Of a DNA stretch of 64,000 nt, positions 1 through 12,650 are shown piece after piece (within the stretch, counting starts at the first letter, position 1; each line of letters begins with the position of its first letter). A program made the position numbers and the translations under genes. The stretch is from Akanthomyces muscarius (taxonomy: Eukaryota; Ascomycota; Sordariomycetes; Hypocreales; Cordycipitaceae), in NCBI RefSeq assembly GCF_028009165.1, contig NC_079242.1:1736001-1800000 (forward strand). Direction: 5' to 3'. The notes under the pieces were generated by a model. It was not told the DNA's origin. It saw nothing but the letters and a program-made list of their open reading frames with translations, and searched no databases.

Positions 1-3000
1 AACCACTGACTTCTCGACTCCCATTCGCCCTGCTAACCCCCCCCCTGTGGCCAGGCGGGGCGGGACCAACCGACGCAAAAAGAGCAAGGTCCCCCCCTCC
101 CCTTCCCTCCGGAGCTTGTTGCTAGCGTCCTCGCCCAGAGGCCTGCTGGCGATCGAGATTGGCCAATCGCTTGCATGGTGCTAGCCATGGGGGCCTTGCT
201 AGCGCATCTCTAGCGGGTTGTCGTTGGCTGGCCGGTTGACCAATGGCCCTGCTGGAAACCAGGGTCTTCACACCCTCAGGGTTTTTGCTGCTCGCTCGCT
301 CGCTCTTTTCTTCAGTCTTTTGAGAGTAATGAGTGAGTTTGCGCGCTGGGTTGCTACTCAGCATGCTGTGAGTGGGCAAGCCCTGGCAAATTGTAGTATT
401 GGTAGTGGAGTTGAGGCTTTGGGTGGTTGGAGTTCCGTTGAGCTATGCTATACCAGTACTCAGTACTGTTGGAGGGGGTTTGGACAACGTGCCCCCAATC
501 CAGCTTGCCAGCCTCAACAGTGCTCTTTCTTTACTCCGTACCCACCGAGTGTACGCACCATGTGCAGATTACAATGTCGGCCAGTCTGCTTCCATGTCTG
601 GCTCGTGGCGTCCGTGGCTGCCCATCTTGTTTGCCTTTCATCTATCGCTGTCCGGAGCAAAGTTGCACCTTGTTGCTCCGGCCAGTCCCGCCATCTCCCC
701 CCTCCCCCGTTCGGTCTTTTGATTTCGGCCATGCCCTTTCGAGTAATTCGATTCTTGTACGAGCACCACACTCCTCATTACCATGTTGCAATGTTGCACT
801 TGGCTCAGGCAATCTATCAGTCATCACAATTCATCACAATTCATCACAGTTCACCACACCAAGTAACAGTGCTCTCAGAGCCAAAGCGCAATTTTCCATT
901 GCACATCCCACTCTCCGCTCAATGTGCCCTCATAGGAATGATCAATGATCCCTGATGGTACGGGTTCCTGCACCTGCCGAGTAAAAGAGCGTCACCAGCT
1001 CTGCAGCCGAGTCTTGTCCACCGTCTTCTCTTTTTACCTTTGTTTTGCACAGACCACCAATCTACCGGCTGCTTCACCACTCTTCCCCAACCAAACCCTG
1101 TCTATTCTCAATCCCCGCAGTACTAGCGTACTGCTTGGCTCCAAGTATCTATTTTGGGCTAATTATATCACAACTCAGCACCTCTCACTCACACCAGTGA
1201 TATCCCTCTCTATGATACCGCGCGCAATAGCGCGTGCATGAACACCACACCCATTTGTTGCTGGGCGCTTACGAGCTCACTATGGTGTTCTATTTTTAAT
1301 TTATGCCGCTATTGCTCGTCTTTGCGGACTAAATACTAGCTTTGCATGAGCCTCATGTACCCCTCACGGTGCTGGTCTTGTCACTGTCGCACTATTCCCC
1401 CCCCTCACCACAGGCCGGCTGTTCATCAGTTTTGCCTGGCAAAAATCAAGCCGTCGTTTGTTCTCTATCTGCTCCATCGTGGACTCGCTACCCATTGCCG
1501 GATCCATCAATCTCTTTTAACACTCTTCCCGGTTCCGCTGTGATTCAATGAGAGATGCACTGTTCTGCTTGGTGCGATACAGTCTTTTCAGGTAACACCA
1601 CGTCCCTGTGATCGAGTGCGTGTATACATTTGACTCAAAGTACCCGGGATCGAACTCGCTCCCATCGAGGTCGCATTTAATGCCGACCCAAAGTCCAGTG
1701 TCTGCTCGTCATCGTTACATGCTTCGTGTGCTGCAAGGAGCATGATCTTGCACGCGTACCTGCCTCAACACGATGGCGTGGCTCTGCAACAGTTGTTCTC
1801 ATACTTGCGCAATGTCTGCGTGATGTCGGTCGAATTTGCTGAATGTGTGCCACGACTCGTTCCTTACCGCCTTCTCTGTGAAGCGGAACCGAAGCTCCTC
1901 GGCCTCAACAGATTTCACACCGTCTTTGCCTACCCTGCACAAGAGGACAAGAGAAAAATCGATTCGTGTCTACAGTCCGTGCTCATCACCTCCACCCAAT
2001 AGCCTGTAATGCGATGGTGACTTGCATGATCGGCTGGATAGCTTGTGTTCCGTCTCCATGCAGTGCGCCGCCCGGTCTTACCAGTAAGAGCCGCATGAAC
2101 CAGGCGCAACGTCGGCCTTTCAATGTGCATGGCAGATATTTCGAGGCTGATCAGCACATGGAAAAAGTATGTACAACTTTAGCTACGCGAGGAGTAAAAA
2201 GCAAAAAAGCAAAAGTGATGGATTGACCGTCCATCGATAACAACGGCGCCTTCGCGAGGAGGGTGCCACCACTTCGCTCCCCCAATTCCTCACACCACTT
2301 CCATGTTGAAACTGGCGCAGTGCTAAACCGTCGTGGCTTGCGGGCCATCCACACCATCTTCGAACGCCGTGGCTGGGGAACTAGCATCTGTGCTGCTTCC
2401 CCATTGTCTCAATCAAGAAGCCGCTTTCCTTAGCCGCGACACCAAGATAGGTAGTACGCTTCGTTTTTCGCCATGGGTGTTGACTCGTCACAATGTGGCT
2501 CGTACCCTTTCTTCTTTTCTTCCTTTCTTTACTCCGTGGTGCCACGAGTGGTCTGGCCCGCCTTTGGAGCCGTTGAACCTTATGCAAGTAATTCTTCCCG
2601 CCGAGATCTTCTTCTGTAGGTTGACTTGGCGTCCACATGGAGACCAGATGAAGACCTGTCACATTTACCTAATCCCCCCGTATCTGTTCCCGCTAGACTT
2701 TGTTTAACATAGTTTCACGGCGACAATTCTTTTCTCTGCCCTTTCAATCCCGAGCAATAACGGCCCTGGCCTTTCCTTCTACAGCGGCGATGGGCCTGCG
2801 CGAAATAAAGCTCCTAGAGGCGGGGCTCGTAGGGTCTTTTTCGACACCACATCTCCGCTCTCAACATGGATCGGGAGCCCCTCATCAACCCCTCCCCATT
2901 GCAGACAGAACACAGAGCGGTGGCTTTAAAATGGAGATTTATGCTTTCACGGTTGTGCAGTGGGGATCGTTTCCCGATATTTTTTCCCAAGCGGTTCACG

Positions 3001-6000
3001 CAAAGAAGCGATCGGGCGAGCGCAACAGTCAGCGCGGTACGACGCAGACCGACTCCAGCCTCTCCACATTCGCGGTCGTACAGATGCGTAAATGTGACCA
3101 TGTGGGAGTCAGAATTGTTCGACCCCTCTTCTAAGCCTGCCGGTGCGGCGTGCCGGAGTTGCATGGTGCCTGTTCCACGGTCGAAAATTCGTAACGCCAC
3201 GAAACTCGAAAAGTAAAAAAATGCAGTGTAGCCGGAGGCTGCGCAAGAATGGGGGACGAACCCAAAGTTCCCATCCACGTGGGCAGCAGCATCACTGTTG
3301 GCTGCCTGCAGGTCTGGTTACACTCTATTCAGACCGGAAATGTCTCGGCCATTGCCGTGTAATACAGTTGAGTGCCAATAATTGGGACGCGTGTGAAGCG
3401 ACGTTTTTTGGTCGCGAGATCTGGTCACATGGTGAGGCTGTCGTCCGTGTCGGCTTCCACAAAGTGCAGAAGCTTCTCTAAACCATTTACCTGCACCAAG
3501 TATATTGTCGCACCGTCTGTCAGGCGGAGCGACTCCTCTGTGGCCAAGTTGTCTTGCTCACTGGTAGTCAAGTAGTCTGTCCACCTTCTATGCAAGATGG
3601 TGTAGTGGAACCTATTGCTCGTCCATTTCAGGCACATTGTCTGGGATATACACCGGGCCGTGTTTTTATGTGACCTGTGCTACTGGTGTGGTAGCATCGT
3701 GACGTTGGTTTGGCAATATGCTTTCTTAGTCGGTCATTGCCTTCTCTCGGCTTCCGGTAGGATTTCTGCCGGTCGGCCTTCATGCCTTCTTTTGCAATGT
3801 ATAACCTGTGTGTCTCAAAGGAAGCTGAGATATTAACGGCCAAGCAACCAGTCTGCCAGGGTGTGTGGCTCGGTTCGTGGGGCAGGCTGTGCGCACTGTG
3901 ACGGGGCGGGGAAGTGTCTTCCCTAGCCCGGTGATGGCTTCTGTAGCTTATCGCAGCACGGCCGACAGGCCCTAGCAGTTCCGACGCCATTGTAGTACGG
4001 TGGGAGAAAAACGCCGACGCTTTGAAGGATGTCAACGGAGTAGAGCGACAATCTCAACAAGAAGGCTAGCTTGGATGTTTCTGTTCGTGCCGTGGTCGTG
4101 AACAAGTTTATTGCCGTGCAGCCATATCTCCAAAGCAGTTGGCTGCCACGACCACCGACAAAGTAACGCCTTTGGGCGGATGGCCGTATGCGCCACGCAG
4201 ATGTTTTTCCGCACGGAGCGAAGCGTTCCGAAACCTACAACGCCAGTGGCCAAAGAGGCTGCTGCAGGTTATCACAAGACATGCTGCTGGGCTGAAGCAA
4301 GACGCCGCAAAACCACTCTGAACGAGTCGGTGAGGATCTGCAAGACTTTCTGATTCGACCTTGACATGCAGATGGGTATGCAAATGGACCCAATTTAGCG
4401 TCGCAGTTGATCATGGATGTGTGTGTGTGCATCTGTGCCGCGCTCGAGAGTGGTGGCTTTAATGGATCAATCAAGATGGTGATTTGTGAGACTAGCAGCC
4501 ACCGGGCAGCACGATGAACTGGAACCAACCTATTGATCCGCGCTTTGGCTAGGCTTGAGGAGGGTGGCAGGTTGACAAGAAATATGACAGCCACAATGCG
4601 AGGAAATGCAACGAAGTTACATGAACAGGATGGCGTTTTCTCCAAGCCGCGGATCCCTGCAATAAATCTGCTTTTTTTCGTCGTTCATTTTGCAAAGACC
4701 GGCAATCTGTCCCATGCAGGATGGCGGCGGCCGGCGCTGGCTTGCAACTAGCGATTGAAAGGACGGGTGGCTCGCCAATTGCAAGGAGCCGGCTCGTTGC
4801 TGGTCGTCAATTGGGCATGATGGAAATTGGCAGCTTGGGCATCACTCGACCCTGGGCGACGAACCCTGGCTTTTGTGGTGTCATGTCACACCCGCTTCTG
4901 ACAGGCGCATGTCTACCCCCATATGCCGAGTGAGCGAGAGAGGGGGAGAGAAGCGGCTGCCTGGCATACAGTAGTTCCGGATAGGCCGTGTAAGACTGGT
5001 GTTAGATCGAGGCTGCTACGCTGCAATTCCGGATGCCAACGAAAGCAGTCCCTAGACTAATAAAAGATGGCGTGAAGAGCAGCGACAGCCCGGGCCACAA
5101 CAAGCTAGCAGCGACCGAGGACTATCTTGTATCGCATAGGAAAAATAGGACCGAGCAGCAGGCTAGACGGGGCCTGCATTGCTAGCTCTCTCAGAGAAGT
5201 TAGCATCGTTGCATGGCGACATGGGGGAGTGATGATGGAGGTGTGGGTTGTTTGCCGGTAAAGTCTTTTGCTGTGGCTGATTTGATGGGCGTCCGGCAGA
5301 GATACAGTGCGACACAGTGCGGCACGATGACGAGTGAGGCACAGTGCGACATGAAAAGCCTCCAGACCCCTGCCCTGTCTTCTGTGGCTTAACGGCACCC
5401 CTCATCCCGCTCCACCTCCCGTCCAGCTAGTCCTTGCGGCTTCTCACTTTGTCTCTCCGTCTATCGCTCATGACAGGGGGGAGGATGAAGAGGTCCCCTG
5501 CTTACAGCTCTTGCGACATTTTTCTAGCATCACTTTTCTCCTCCCGTGGTGGCTGGTTCCGAGACTCGCTGCATAAAGGAGCGGAGATTCGACGCATGTC
5601 GCAGAAGGAAATAAATAGCAGAGACAATACCACGGAACACCTCCGCGCTCATGCCGCGATATCCTCAACGCAAATATACTTTTGCTCTTGCTATGTGCAT
5701 CAGTACGGAGTACAGGGTACCCTCTTGCAGCCAGAAATTCACCTGGGATGGCTGGAATTACGTGTGGCGTAACGTGGACCATTCAAAGACCGGGATTGCC
5801 CGTGAGGCTTGCGGTGTAAGTCATGTGTAGGAAAACCACAATGATCGCCACAAGCTGAGCCCAGGTCGCTATGGAAGAAAGCAAAGACTGCTAGGAAAAA
5901 GAGTACGCTGGCGAGCAATGAGACAGTACACCTTCACACCCTCCCTGCGCAGCTGTCATGTCTTTGGTTTGCGACACGGTGCCGACCGTTGAGCCAAGCT

Positions 6001-8253
6001 CACGTCTTAGACAGATGCTCACTCGGTGTCCCAAACCAAATAAACATCCCGCATCACAGGTGTCTGCTGATCAATCGTATCTGGGTTTTGATACGACGAA
6101 TCTGTGTCGGTCGGGAACAGGCTCTCTCCGCCAGTATAATTTTCCAATCTGGTGGGCATTGCCCAAGCCTGCTCCTCGGTCGCTGCCGCTCCTCCTCTCT
6201 CCCCAAACCGGCGGCGTCGCAAGTGACATTCATCCGTGTCAGCTGCACGCTCGCTACTAGATTTTTTTTCCTGCTCAGGCAAAATTCATGCTGTGCAGCA
6301 CGAGAAAAAGCCGTGCCTCTTCGATCGCTGCAAGATGGCTTACTGTTGAGTTGCTTGTGCAACCTGCCATTCTTATTATTCTCCCCCATCCCTGCGTTGC
6401 CTCTTGCCTGTCGGCGTATCAGGATGTTCCTCGGAGCCCATTCCGCTAGCCCCCCCAGGTGATGGAATATGGGTCTCGGATGAGGGGCCTTTGTCTTTTG
6501 CAAGTGCCGTGACTCACGGCAAAGGGTGGAGAGGAGGAGCGGGAAAGGCTGGGAAACAGCCCTTGAATCGGGCTCTTTATCTGCTTCGCGAAAAAAGTCA
6601 TAGGAGATAAAGTTTCGCGCGCTTCTTGCGAGCGCGAAGGTCTCCGACCGCCGCCTTTTATATACACGCGTTTCAAAGTTGGTCATACACAACGTTGGAG
6701 CTGTTCCCGAGCCTCATGTCCGGCCAGTCACACGGCATGCGTGCTCTTTAAACCGGCAACGTGATCATACCGACATTATTATCTAACGTGGTGTGAGTGG
6801 GCAGTGGTATTGGCGGTGGACTAAACTTGACCTGGCTCCTCTCCCCGCCAGTCTCCTGCAAAGATGGCTTGCCCCGGTAACCATCTAGGTGGCTGCAGGC
6901 ATTGCAAAATAGATTAAAAGCGAGAGGAATAAGAGGTCAGTTGCAGGGGAAACGAAAGTCAAGAGGCCGGGGGTCTAGGGCGGTCGGCGAGGAGCGGGAT
7001 GGCGTTGAGAGAGTGGTTCTGTGGTGTGCAGGGTATAATTCGACAGATTAATACCAGTAATCAGCGCAACTCCTCGGAAACTCAGCGCTTACAGCGAGAG
7101 AGCAAGTAAACCACCATATTTGGTGGATCTCTTTTGGGCAACCCGGGCCTACCTGCACAATGCATGCATGTCTACTTTTCGGCTTTGGTGACACCCCTTC
7201 TTTCTGCTTTTGCTGGTGACATATGCGCATAGACACAGCGAATCGTGTGTACCGTCGAACTGCACGCTGCTCGCTGGGCCGACTTTCTTCATGCATGAAG
7301 CAGTCCATATGGCCCCAAACAAAAGCCCATCTTCCGGCTCGGCTTTTGGCCTGGCCCAAGGGATCCTATTCGGCACAGACATGGATGGTCTGGAACCGAC
7401 CTGCAGGCCCTTTGAGCATTTGCCCAATGGTGAGGCTTCTCTTCGCGCCGTACCCCGGCCACACCAGCGCCAATGCACCTAACTTTTTCGCCCAATGAGC
7501 TCGCGAATTGCCCCCCTCAACGGCCTGCGGGCCAGCCAAAATGGCCTCGTACTAGACCTTCTTCGACTGCCACCCTTTCGTGCTTTTGGCAGTTGCACTC
7601 GCCTTGTGGCGCTGTGACCACTACTGGTTTACCCCAGGTCCGTTGTGAATGTGCTGTGCCCGGGCAACTTGCGTGCAGCATGCCCTCAGCAGCCAGGACA
7701 CCCCTCCCCCCTCTGAGGACGACGCCCCCTTCAACGCCAGGAGGGCGTGGCGCCTAGGTTGATATGCTGTGTGCGCTGGCCTGTCACTTGTTCTATTATT
7801 GTTCACAGCAGCGGACTCGCTGGAGCATGTAGGTCGTGGCAACCCATCACACTCTAGTGCCCATGCTCTGCCACACACCCCAACGTTTCCTCTGGCGCTT
7901 CGAGACAGCGGTCACAGTTCGATAATCCGACCATGCCCGTGAACATTGGATACATAACTCTCTGTGGGCCACTTATGCTGCATCTCTCTTGATCCTCCTT
8001 CTCGAGTTTTTGCAAAGCGTGTCCATCTCTCGCGAGATTTTTGTTATTTCATTAAATGTGTCTACAATCGAGTCTCACGGCATCTGTTCTACTATAACCG
8101 GCTTATACGCCTAGAGATATCTTACCGCTGGCAACAGCAGCCCAATCCCTCGCATAAACCCCTCCATTTATGTAGTCAGGGCTCCGAGTATCCAGGTTGA
8201 TACCAAAGAGCGTTTACCAGAACTCATTATACTAATTCGACTACTCGACCAAA
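1..8253. other. 8.2 kb without a supportable gene
   Basis: No reading frame here shows a recognisable domain, credible splice structure or coding-like composition. The longest frames (218-955 on the plus strand and 6054-6692 on the minus strand) have low-complexity or random-looking translations. The DNA is rich in pyrimidine runs on the plus strand, including C-runs near 39-48 and 93-110. It may be the regulatory region and untranslated leader of the SAM/PH gene starting at 8254 and of a gene beyond the left edge, or may hold non-coding transcripts. That reading is inference. Nothing resembling a tRNA with paired arms was found. Confidence 0.5.
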
Positions 8254-10991
8254 ATGGTAAGATGACATCAAAGTTATGTCTGCGATGTCTGCGCCTCATT
8301 TTGCTAACACTCCTATTAGGAGTACGAACATTTCCAGTCCGGCGCGCGGCGCACATACTCGGAAATGCGTCAAAAGCCCGCGCCACAAGACACCTTCTTC
8401 AACCTCATCAACGACTCACAGCACTACAGACCAACTTCTGTCGCCACAGAGTTTGTTGATACTGACTGGGACGAAGAAGATACCGTCCTAACTGACGCCG
8501 AAGACATCTCACCTCGCGGTAGTTTCCAATCTGTAAGTCGACTCTGCACGTACCCGATGGGGACTCTTTGCTAATCGAGTTGCGCCCTCAGTCTGGACAG
8601 ACAACGCTTGACTCTTTTGACGAAGCTTTGACACCAAGATCCAGCCGCGGAGAACATTCGCCCAAGCAAATCGAAGGCCCGAGTGGCCCTCATCTGTTCC
8701 ACCTATCCTCATCCGAATATGGCTATCATCATGTTCCCGACGAGAACCTCATTCTGGGCATGTCCCCTATTACCCCAAAGCCGCGCGGGTACGGTGAAAT
8801 TACAGTGCATCCGCCTCTCCCGCAGCTCGGGCCGTTCCAATATACACGGGAGGAGCTGGATACCTCCGATCTCGTCTCGTGGACGCCAGAGATGGTTGCG
8901 CAGTCCATGCTCAATGCCGGCATTGAGGTTCCCATGGCAGACCGTTTCATCGAAAACGATATCAACGGGCCCATCCTCATCACACTCAAATTTGAGGACT
9001 TGCGCGAGCTCGACATCCCATCATTTGGCATCCGCACCAAGATTTGGCACCAAATCCAGACGCTTCGCGACAGCCAGCTGAGAGCAAAGGTGTCTCGCCC
9101 CTCGACACCGATCGAAGACCATCCGAGCCGAGAAGTGCGCAAGGAAGCGCGCAAGCAGGACCAACCTTCGCTCAAGCGTCGTGGCAGCAGCCGTCGCCAA
9201 CGTCGAAGCCCGCCGGCCGGCAGCGACAACATCATGCCGTACGAGTCCGTGTCCATCATTGGCATCGAGCAGGTCATCCCCCAGCCTCACGAATGCTCCC
9301 GGGGCGAGGACTGCACCAAGTTCAAGAAGCAGCAGCGCCTCATTGAGAACTTTCGGCGCATGAACCCGCACATCGACATGAATGCCACCGGCAAAGTCGT
9401 CATCTACGGCGACGCGGGCAACCCAGAGACCGCCAGAGCCATTGACCCGAACGAGGACCTGCGCCCGTTCTCGGATGCGACACCCTCCCTCGTCGCGTCG
9501 TCGGACATTCTGGGTACGGGCGGCATGCCGCCGCTGCAGTACCTGCAAGAAGCGTCTCTTCGCAGCGTACAGAGTCGGGATCCGCAGGAGAATGTGCGAC
9601 AGTTTCTCAACTTTCAGCGCACCAAGGACGCGTGCCTCAGCGAGGTGCCGCCCACCCCTCCTTTTGAACTCGCACCTGCAGCGCAGCCGCCTCATCATGG
9701 CCTGCGTCGCCTTCCCAAACTTTCCATCCCTCTCAATGTCCAAGCACAGCGTCTGTCCACCGCTCCTCGACGAGCCTCGACATTGCAGCAGTCCGTCGTC
9801 CCACAGCAGTCGCAGCAGGAACAACATCAACAACAACATCAACAACAGCTGCAGCAACCACAGCAACACCAGGTCGCTCAACAGCAGCGGCAGTCGCACC
9901 ACCACCAACGCAGCAGCTCGCAGGACTTTGTGCCGTACAGAATGGGCAAGGCTGACCCGCGCTCCCCAGATCTGGAGACGCCCAGGAACCCGTACCGATT
10001 CGGCACCCCCTTCTCAGACTTCGATGTCCCCGTGACCGCTGTGCCTCTGGGCCCGGTCTCGCGAGACGCCTCGCAGTCTGTGCCGCCCGACATGAGCTAT
10101 CGCGCGGCGCCTGGGTACAACGTGGTGCCGCCGCCGCAGCCACCGCGCTCGCAGTCTCGTGCCTCTTACCGCCGCCCGTCGTTTCCCATCCTCCCAGCTG
10201 TCAGCGAGCACAAGACCGTGCTCCGCGTTTCATCGTCGCGCACCGCATCTCCGCAGGAGCCATCGCCGCCGACGACACCACCCCAGGCCGCCTCCTCTCG
10301 CCCTGTGCGACAGGCGCAGCCCCAGGCGCCACCTCGTGGCATCTACCCGTGGTCCTCGCCCGAGCGCCACCACCGAGACGTCGCACAAAACGCGGCCAGC
10401 GCTACGTCACTGCTGCTGGACGGCACGCGGTCGGCCTCGGCCACGCCTGTGCCCGCCGCAGCTGGTGCTGCCGGTCCGTCGACTGCTCTTGGTGTCTCGT
10501 TTCAGGGCCCCATGAAGAAGAGAAAGACACGCCTCCTGCGTCACGAGTGGCAGGACGGCTACTTTACCCTCAAGGGCACGCGTCTCAACATGCACAAGGA
10601 CATGGCGGCCAGGGACCGCACGCTCGAGTATATTGACATTGACGACTACGCCATTGCCTGCTCCAGCCTCGCCTCCACGTCGAAGCTCAGCGCGGCGTTC
10701 AAGGCCGTCAGCATCTCGCACAACCGCGAAAAGAGTGATCCCGTCGCTGCATTCAGCTTCCAGCTGATTCCGCAGGACAAGAACACGGCCCGTCTACGCA
10801 AGCGTGAGAGTTCCATGAGCGGTGCTAGCAGCGCGTCCGCTGACGGTGTTAATGGGACCGGCAAGACGCACCACTTTGCCGTCAAGAACCGCGACGACCG
10901 CATCGACTGGATGCGCGAGATGATGCTTGCTAAGGCCCTCAAGCAAAAGGGCGACGGCTTTGAGATTAGCGTCAACGGCAACATGATTTAA
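8254..10991 (+). CDS. SAM and PH domain protein (Boi-like polarity/signalling scaffold)
   Basis: Three exons: 8254-8256, 8320-8532 and 8592-10991, giving 871 aa. The first exon is only the ATG, followed at once by GTAAGA. The 63 nt intron has a TGCTAAC branch point and a TTAG acceptor; the second intron is 59 nt, and all joins are phase 0. A SAM domain lies at about residues 165-232 (from LVSWTPEMVAQSML). A central region carries a Cys-containing HECSRGEDCTKFKKQQRL block. A long Gln/Pro/Ser-rich disordered segment with a QQHQ tract follows, and a PH domain occupies about 709-860. The order SAM then PH recalls yeast Boi1/Boi2, which act in polarised growth and exocytosis at the plasma membrane, but no SH3 domain is visible. 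Domain calls are from motif recognition; the cellular role is inferred. No close neighbour suggests an operon-like partner. Confidence 0.82.
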
Positions 10992-11674
10992 AGTCACTCT
11001 TTACTGTTGCTCCGCATTTTTTTCACATATTTCTCATGTCTCGGTCATCTCCATCTCATCTCGAATTTCCAGCGTCTGAGCGAGTCTCGACTGCCATTTG
11101 CCCCCAATAACAACATCAAAACCATACGCTTTCATTTTGTTTTTCTTTTTGGCAAGCATTTCTTTGGACGTCCATCATGTTTCCTTTTATAACATTCCAT
11201 ATTCCGCTTTCACACTTTGAAGGGAATAGTTGAGCGCAAGCTAAATTTTATACCTATTTGAGATTTCAATCATTTGCTTTTCTCCCTCGCGGAGAAAGTC
11301 CCCTCGTTTCCATGTCGTTTTCATGGGCAGGAGTTAGTTGGGTAGCATTATTAGTAGCAATATATTTTTCAAACAATTTTGACTAAGCTGTGCTTCTGGA
11401 AGTGACTCGGTTATCGATGGCGAGAACACAGGTAGCTGCTGACTTGGCAGAGTTCACATACACATTGAGCGTTGTTTGACTGTTGTGGTATATATTTTCA
11501 ACTTCCACGGAAGTATACAATAATCGTACAAATTTGAGATACATTTTTAGATCTCGTGGTGGGAGAGCCGAAGTTGACACCCGTTTGTAACTTCGCCGTC
11601 CCCTCTTTTGTTTGTCCTTTGCTTTCGACTAACCATATCCCAAATGCCTCGTTTTGAAGCAAAGAAAAATCTGC
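10992..11674. other. Convergent intergenic region (3' ends of two genes)
   Basis: This 683 bp AT-leaning stretch separates the stop codons of the SAM/PH gene (+) and the mitoribosomal protein gene (-). It presumably holds both 3' untranslated regions. No further gene is seen. Confidence 0.5.
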
Positions 11675-12650
11675 TTAGTTGGCACCCTTGAGGGCAGGGC
11701 GAGTAAGGCCAGCCCTGCTGGAAACAAGCTCCCAGTTGACAAGCTCCCACCAAGCCTCCGCAAACGCAGCCTTGCCACCGTTGCCGCCAGCGCCAACGCC
11801 CCAGTCCAGGAGCCACGCGTGCTCCCAGGTGTTGAGGCACAGCAGAGGCTGCAGCTCGATGCCGCCGGGGGGCAGGTTGCCGGCACGATGTTGCGTGCCC
11901 TGGAGCTGGTTGCGGAAGTAGGATCGGGCTGTGCCCTGGTCGCCGACAGTGTTCATATCGGTCGATTGAGCGCGCCAGTGGGCGCCCGGGTAGGGAGAGC
12001 CGGCGAGGTAGGTCGACAGGACGCGGTAGGCGGCGGGGCCGGTCTTGACGAGCCAGACGAAGCCAGGGCCGAACATGGCCGACGCCGTAAGTATAAACTC
12101 GCGACGGAGCGTCTCGACCGAGGAGAAGGAGGCCTCGAGCTCGGCGCGCAGCTGCTCGGGCATGGCGACGGGAGCAGGAGCGATGCCCTGGAAGAAGAAG
12201 TGGTTATTGTGCGCCATTGAGGCGTAGTTGAAGATGGGGGCCTGGTTGGGTTCGCGAGCGGTCATGAGGGCGATAGTCTTGGTGTCCTTGTCTTCGAGCT
12301 CAGTGCCTAAAGTACACACTAGCGTCAGTATACAATCGGGCGAGGTTTGCTTAATTCAATTGCGCGAGACATAGGAGTGCGCGGGGAGAGGAAAACGGAC
12401 CAGCTGTCAGGGCATTGAGCTTCTCGACCGTCAAGGCCATGTACTCTGACCAGGCAATGTTGAAGCCGCCAGGGCTCATGAGGTTGGGAACGCCCTCGGA
12501 GAAGTCGTGGGTCAGCGCCGGGACATGGTGAATGGAGCGCGCGGCGAGCGGCGCGGCGAATCTGGAAGCTGTCGAGGTTGTCGTCGTCGTCGAGGGTCGC
12601 AGGCTCTGGGCGAGGGCCAGGCCGGACGTCCTTAACCGGGAGCGAAACAT
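11675..12650 (-). CDS. Mitochondrial small-subunit ribosomal protein, SOD-like (mS42/mS43; Rsm26/Mrp1 family)
   Basis: Two exons on the minus strand: 12401-12650 and 11675-12306. The 94 nt intron runs from a GTCCGT donor to a CTTTAG acceptor. The protein is 293 aa. The N-terminus is Arg/Ser/Thr-rich and lacks acidic residues, as expected of a mitochondrial presequence. The body has the fold signatures of Fe/Mn superoxide dismutase (HNNHFFFQGI and NTWEHAWLLDWG). Two of the four metal ligands of true SODs are absent: the His in the first helix is replaced within the NIAWSEYMALTVEKLN region, and the Asp of the D-x-W-E-H-A motif is Asn. Loss of ligands with retention of the fold is the known hallmark of the mitoribosomal proteins Rsm26 and Mrp1, so a structural role in the 37S subunit is favoured over enzyme activity. 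Which of the two paralogues it is cannot be settled by eye. The gene is divergent from the STIMATE-family gene. Confidence 0.8.

Noticed and set aside
218..955. 245-codon plus-strand open frame
   Set aside because: The translation is Ser/Cys/His-rich and random-looking, starts at a non-ATG codon, overlaps other frames of similar quality and has no domain or splice support.
1640..1665. B-box-like GAGTTCGATCCCGGGTA on the minus strand, suggesting a tRNA
   Set aside because: Flanking bases do not pair into a T-stem, acceptor stem or anticodon arm, and no A box lies at the right distance.
6054..6692. 212-codon minus-strand open frame
   Set aside because: It has no recognisable motif and no support beyond being open; the region resembles promoter DNA.
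11675..12650. Calling this gene a mitochondrial superoxide dismutase
   Set aside because: Two metal ligands are missing, and the pattern fits the SOD-like mitoribosomal proteins.
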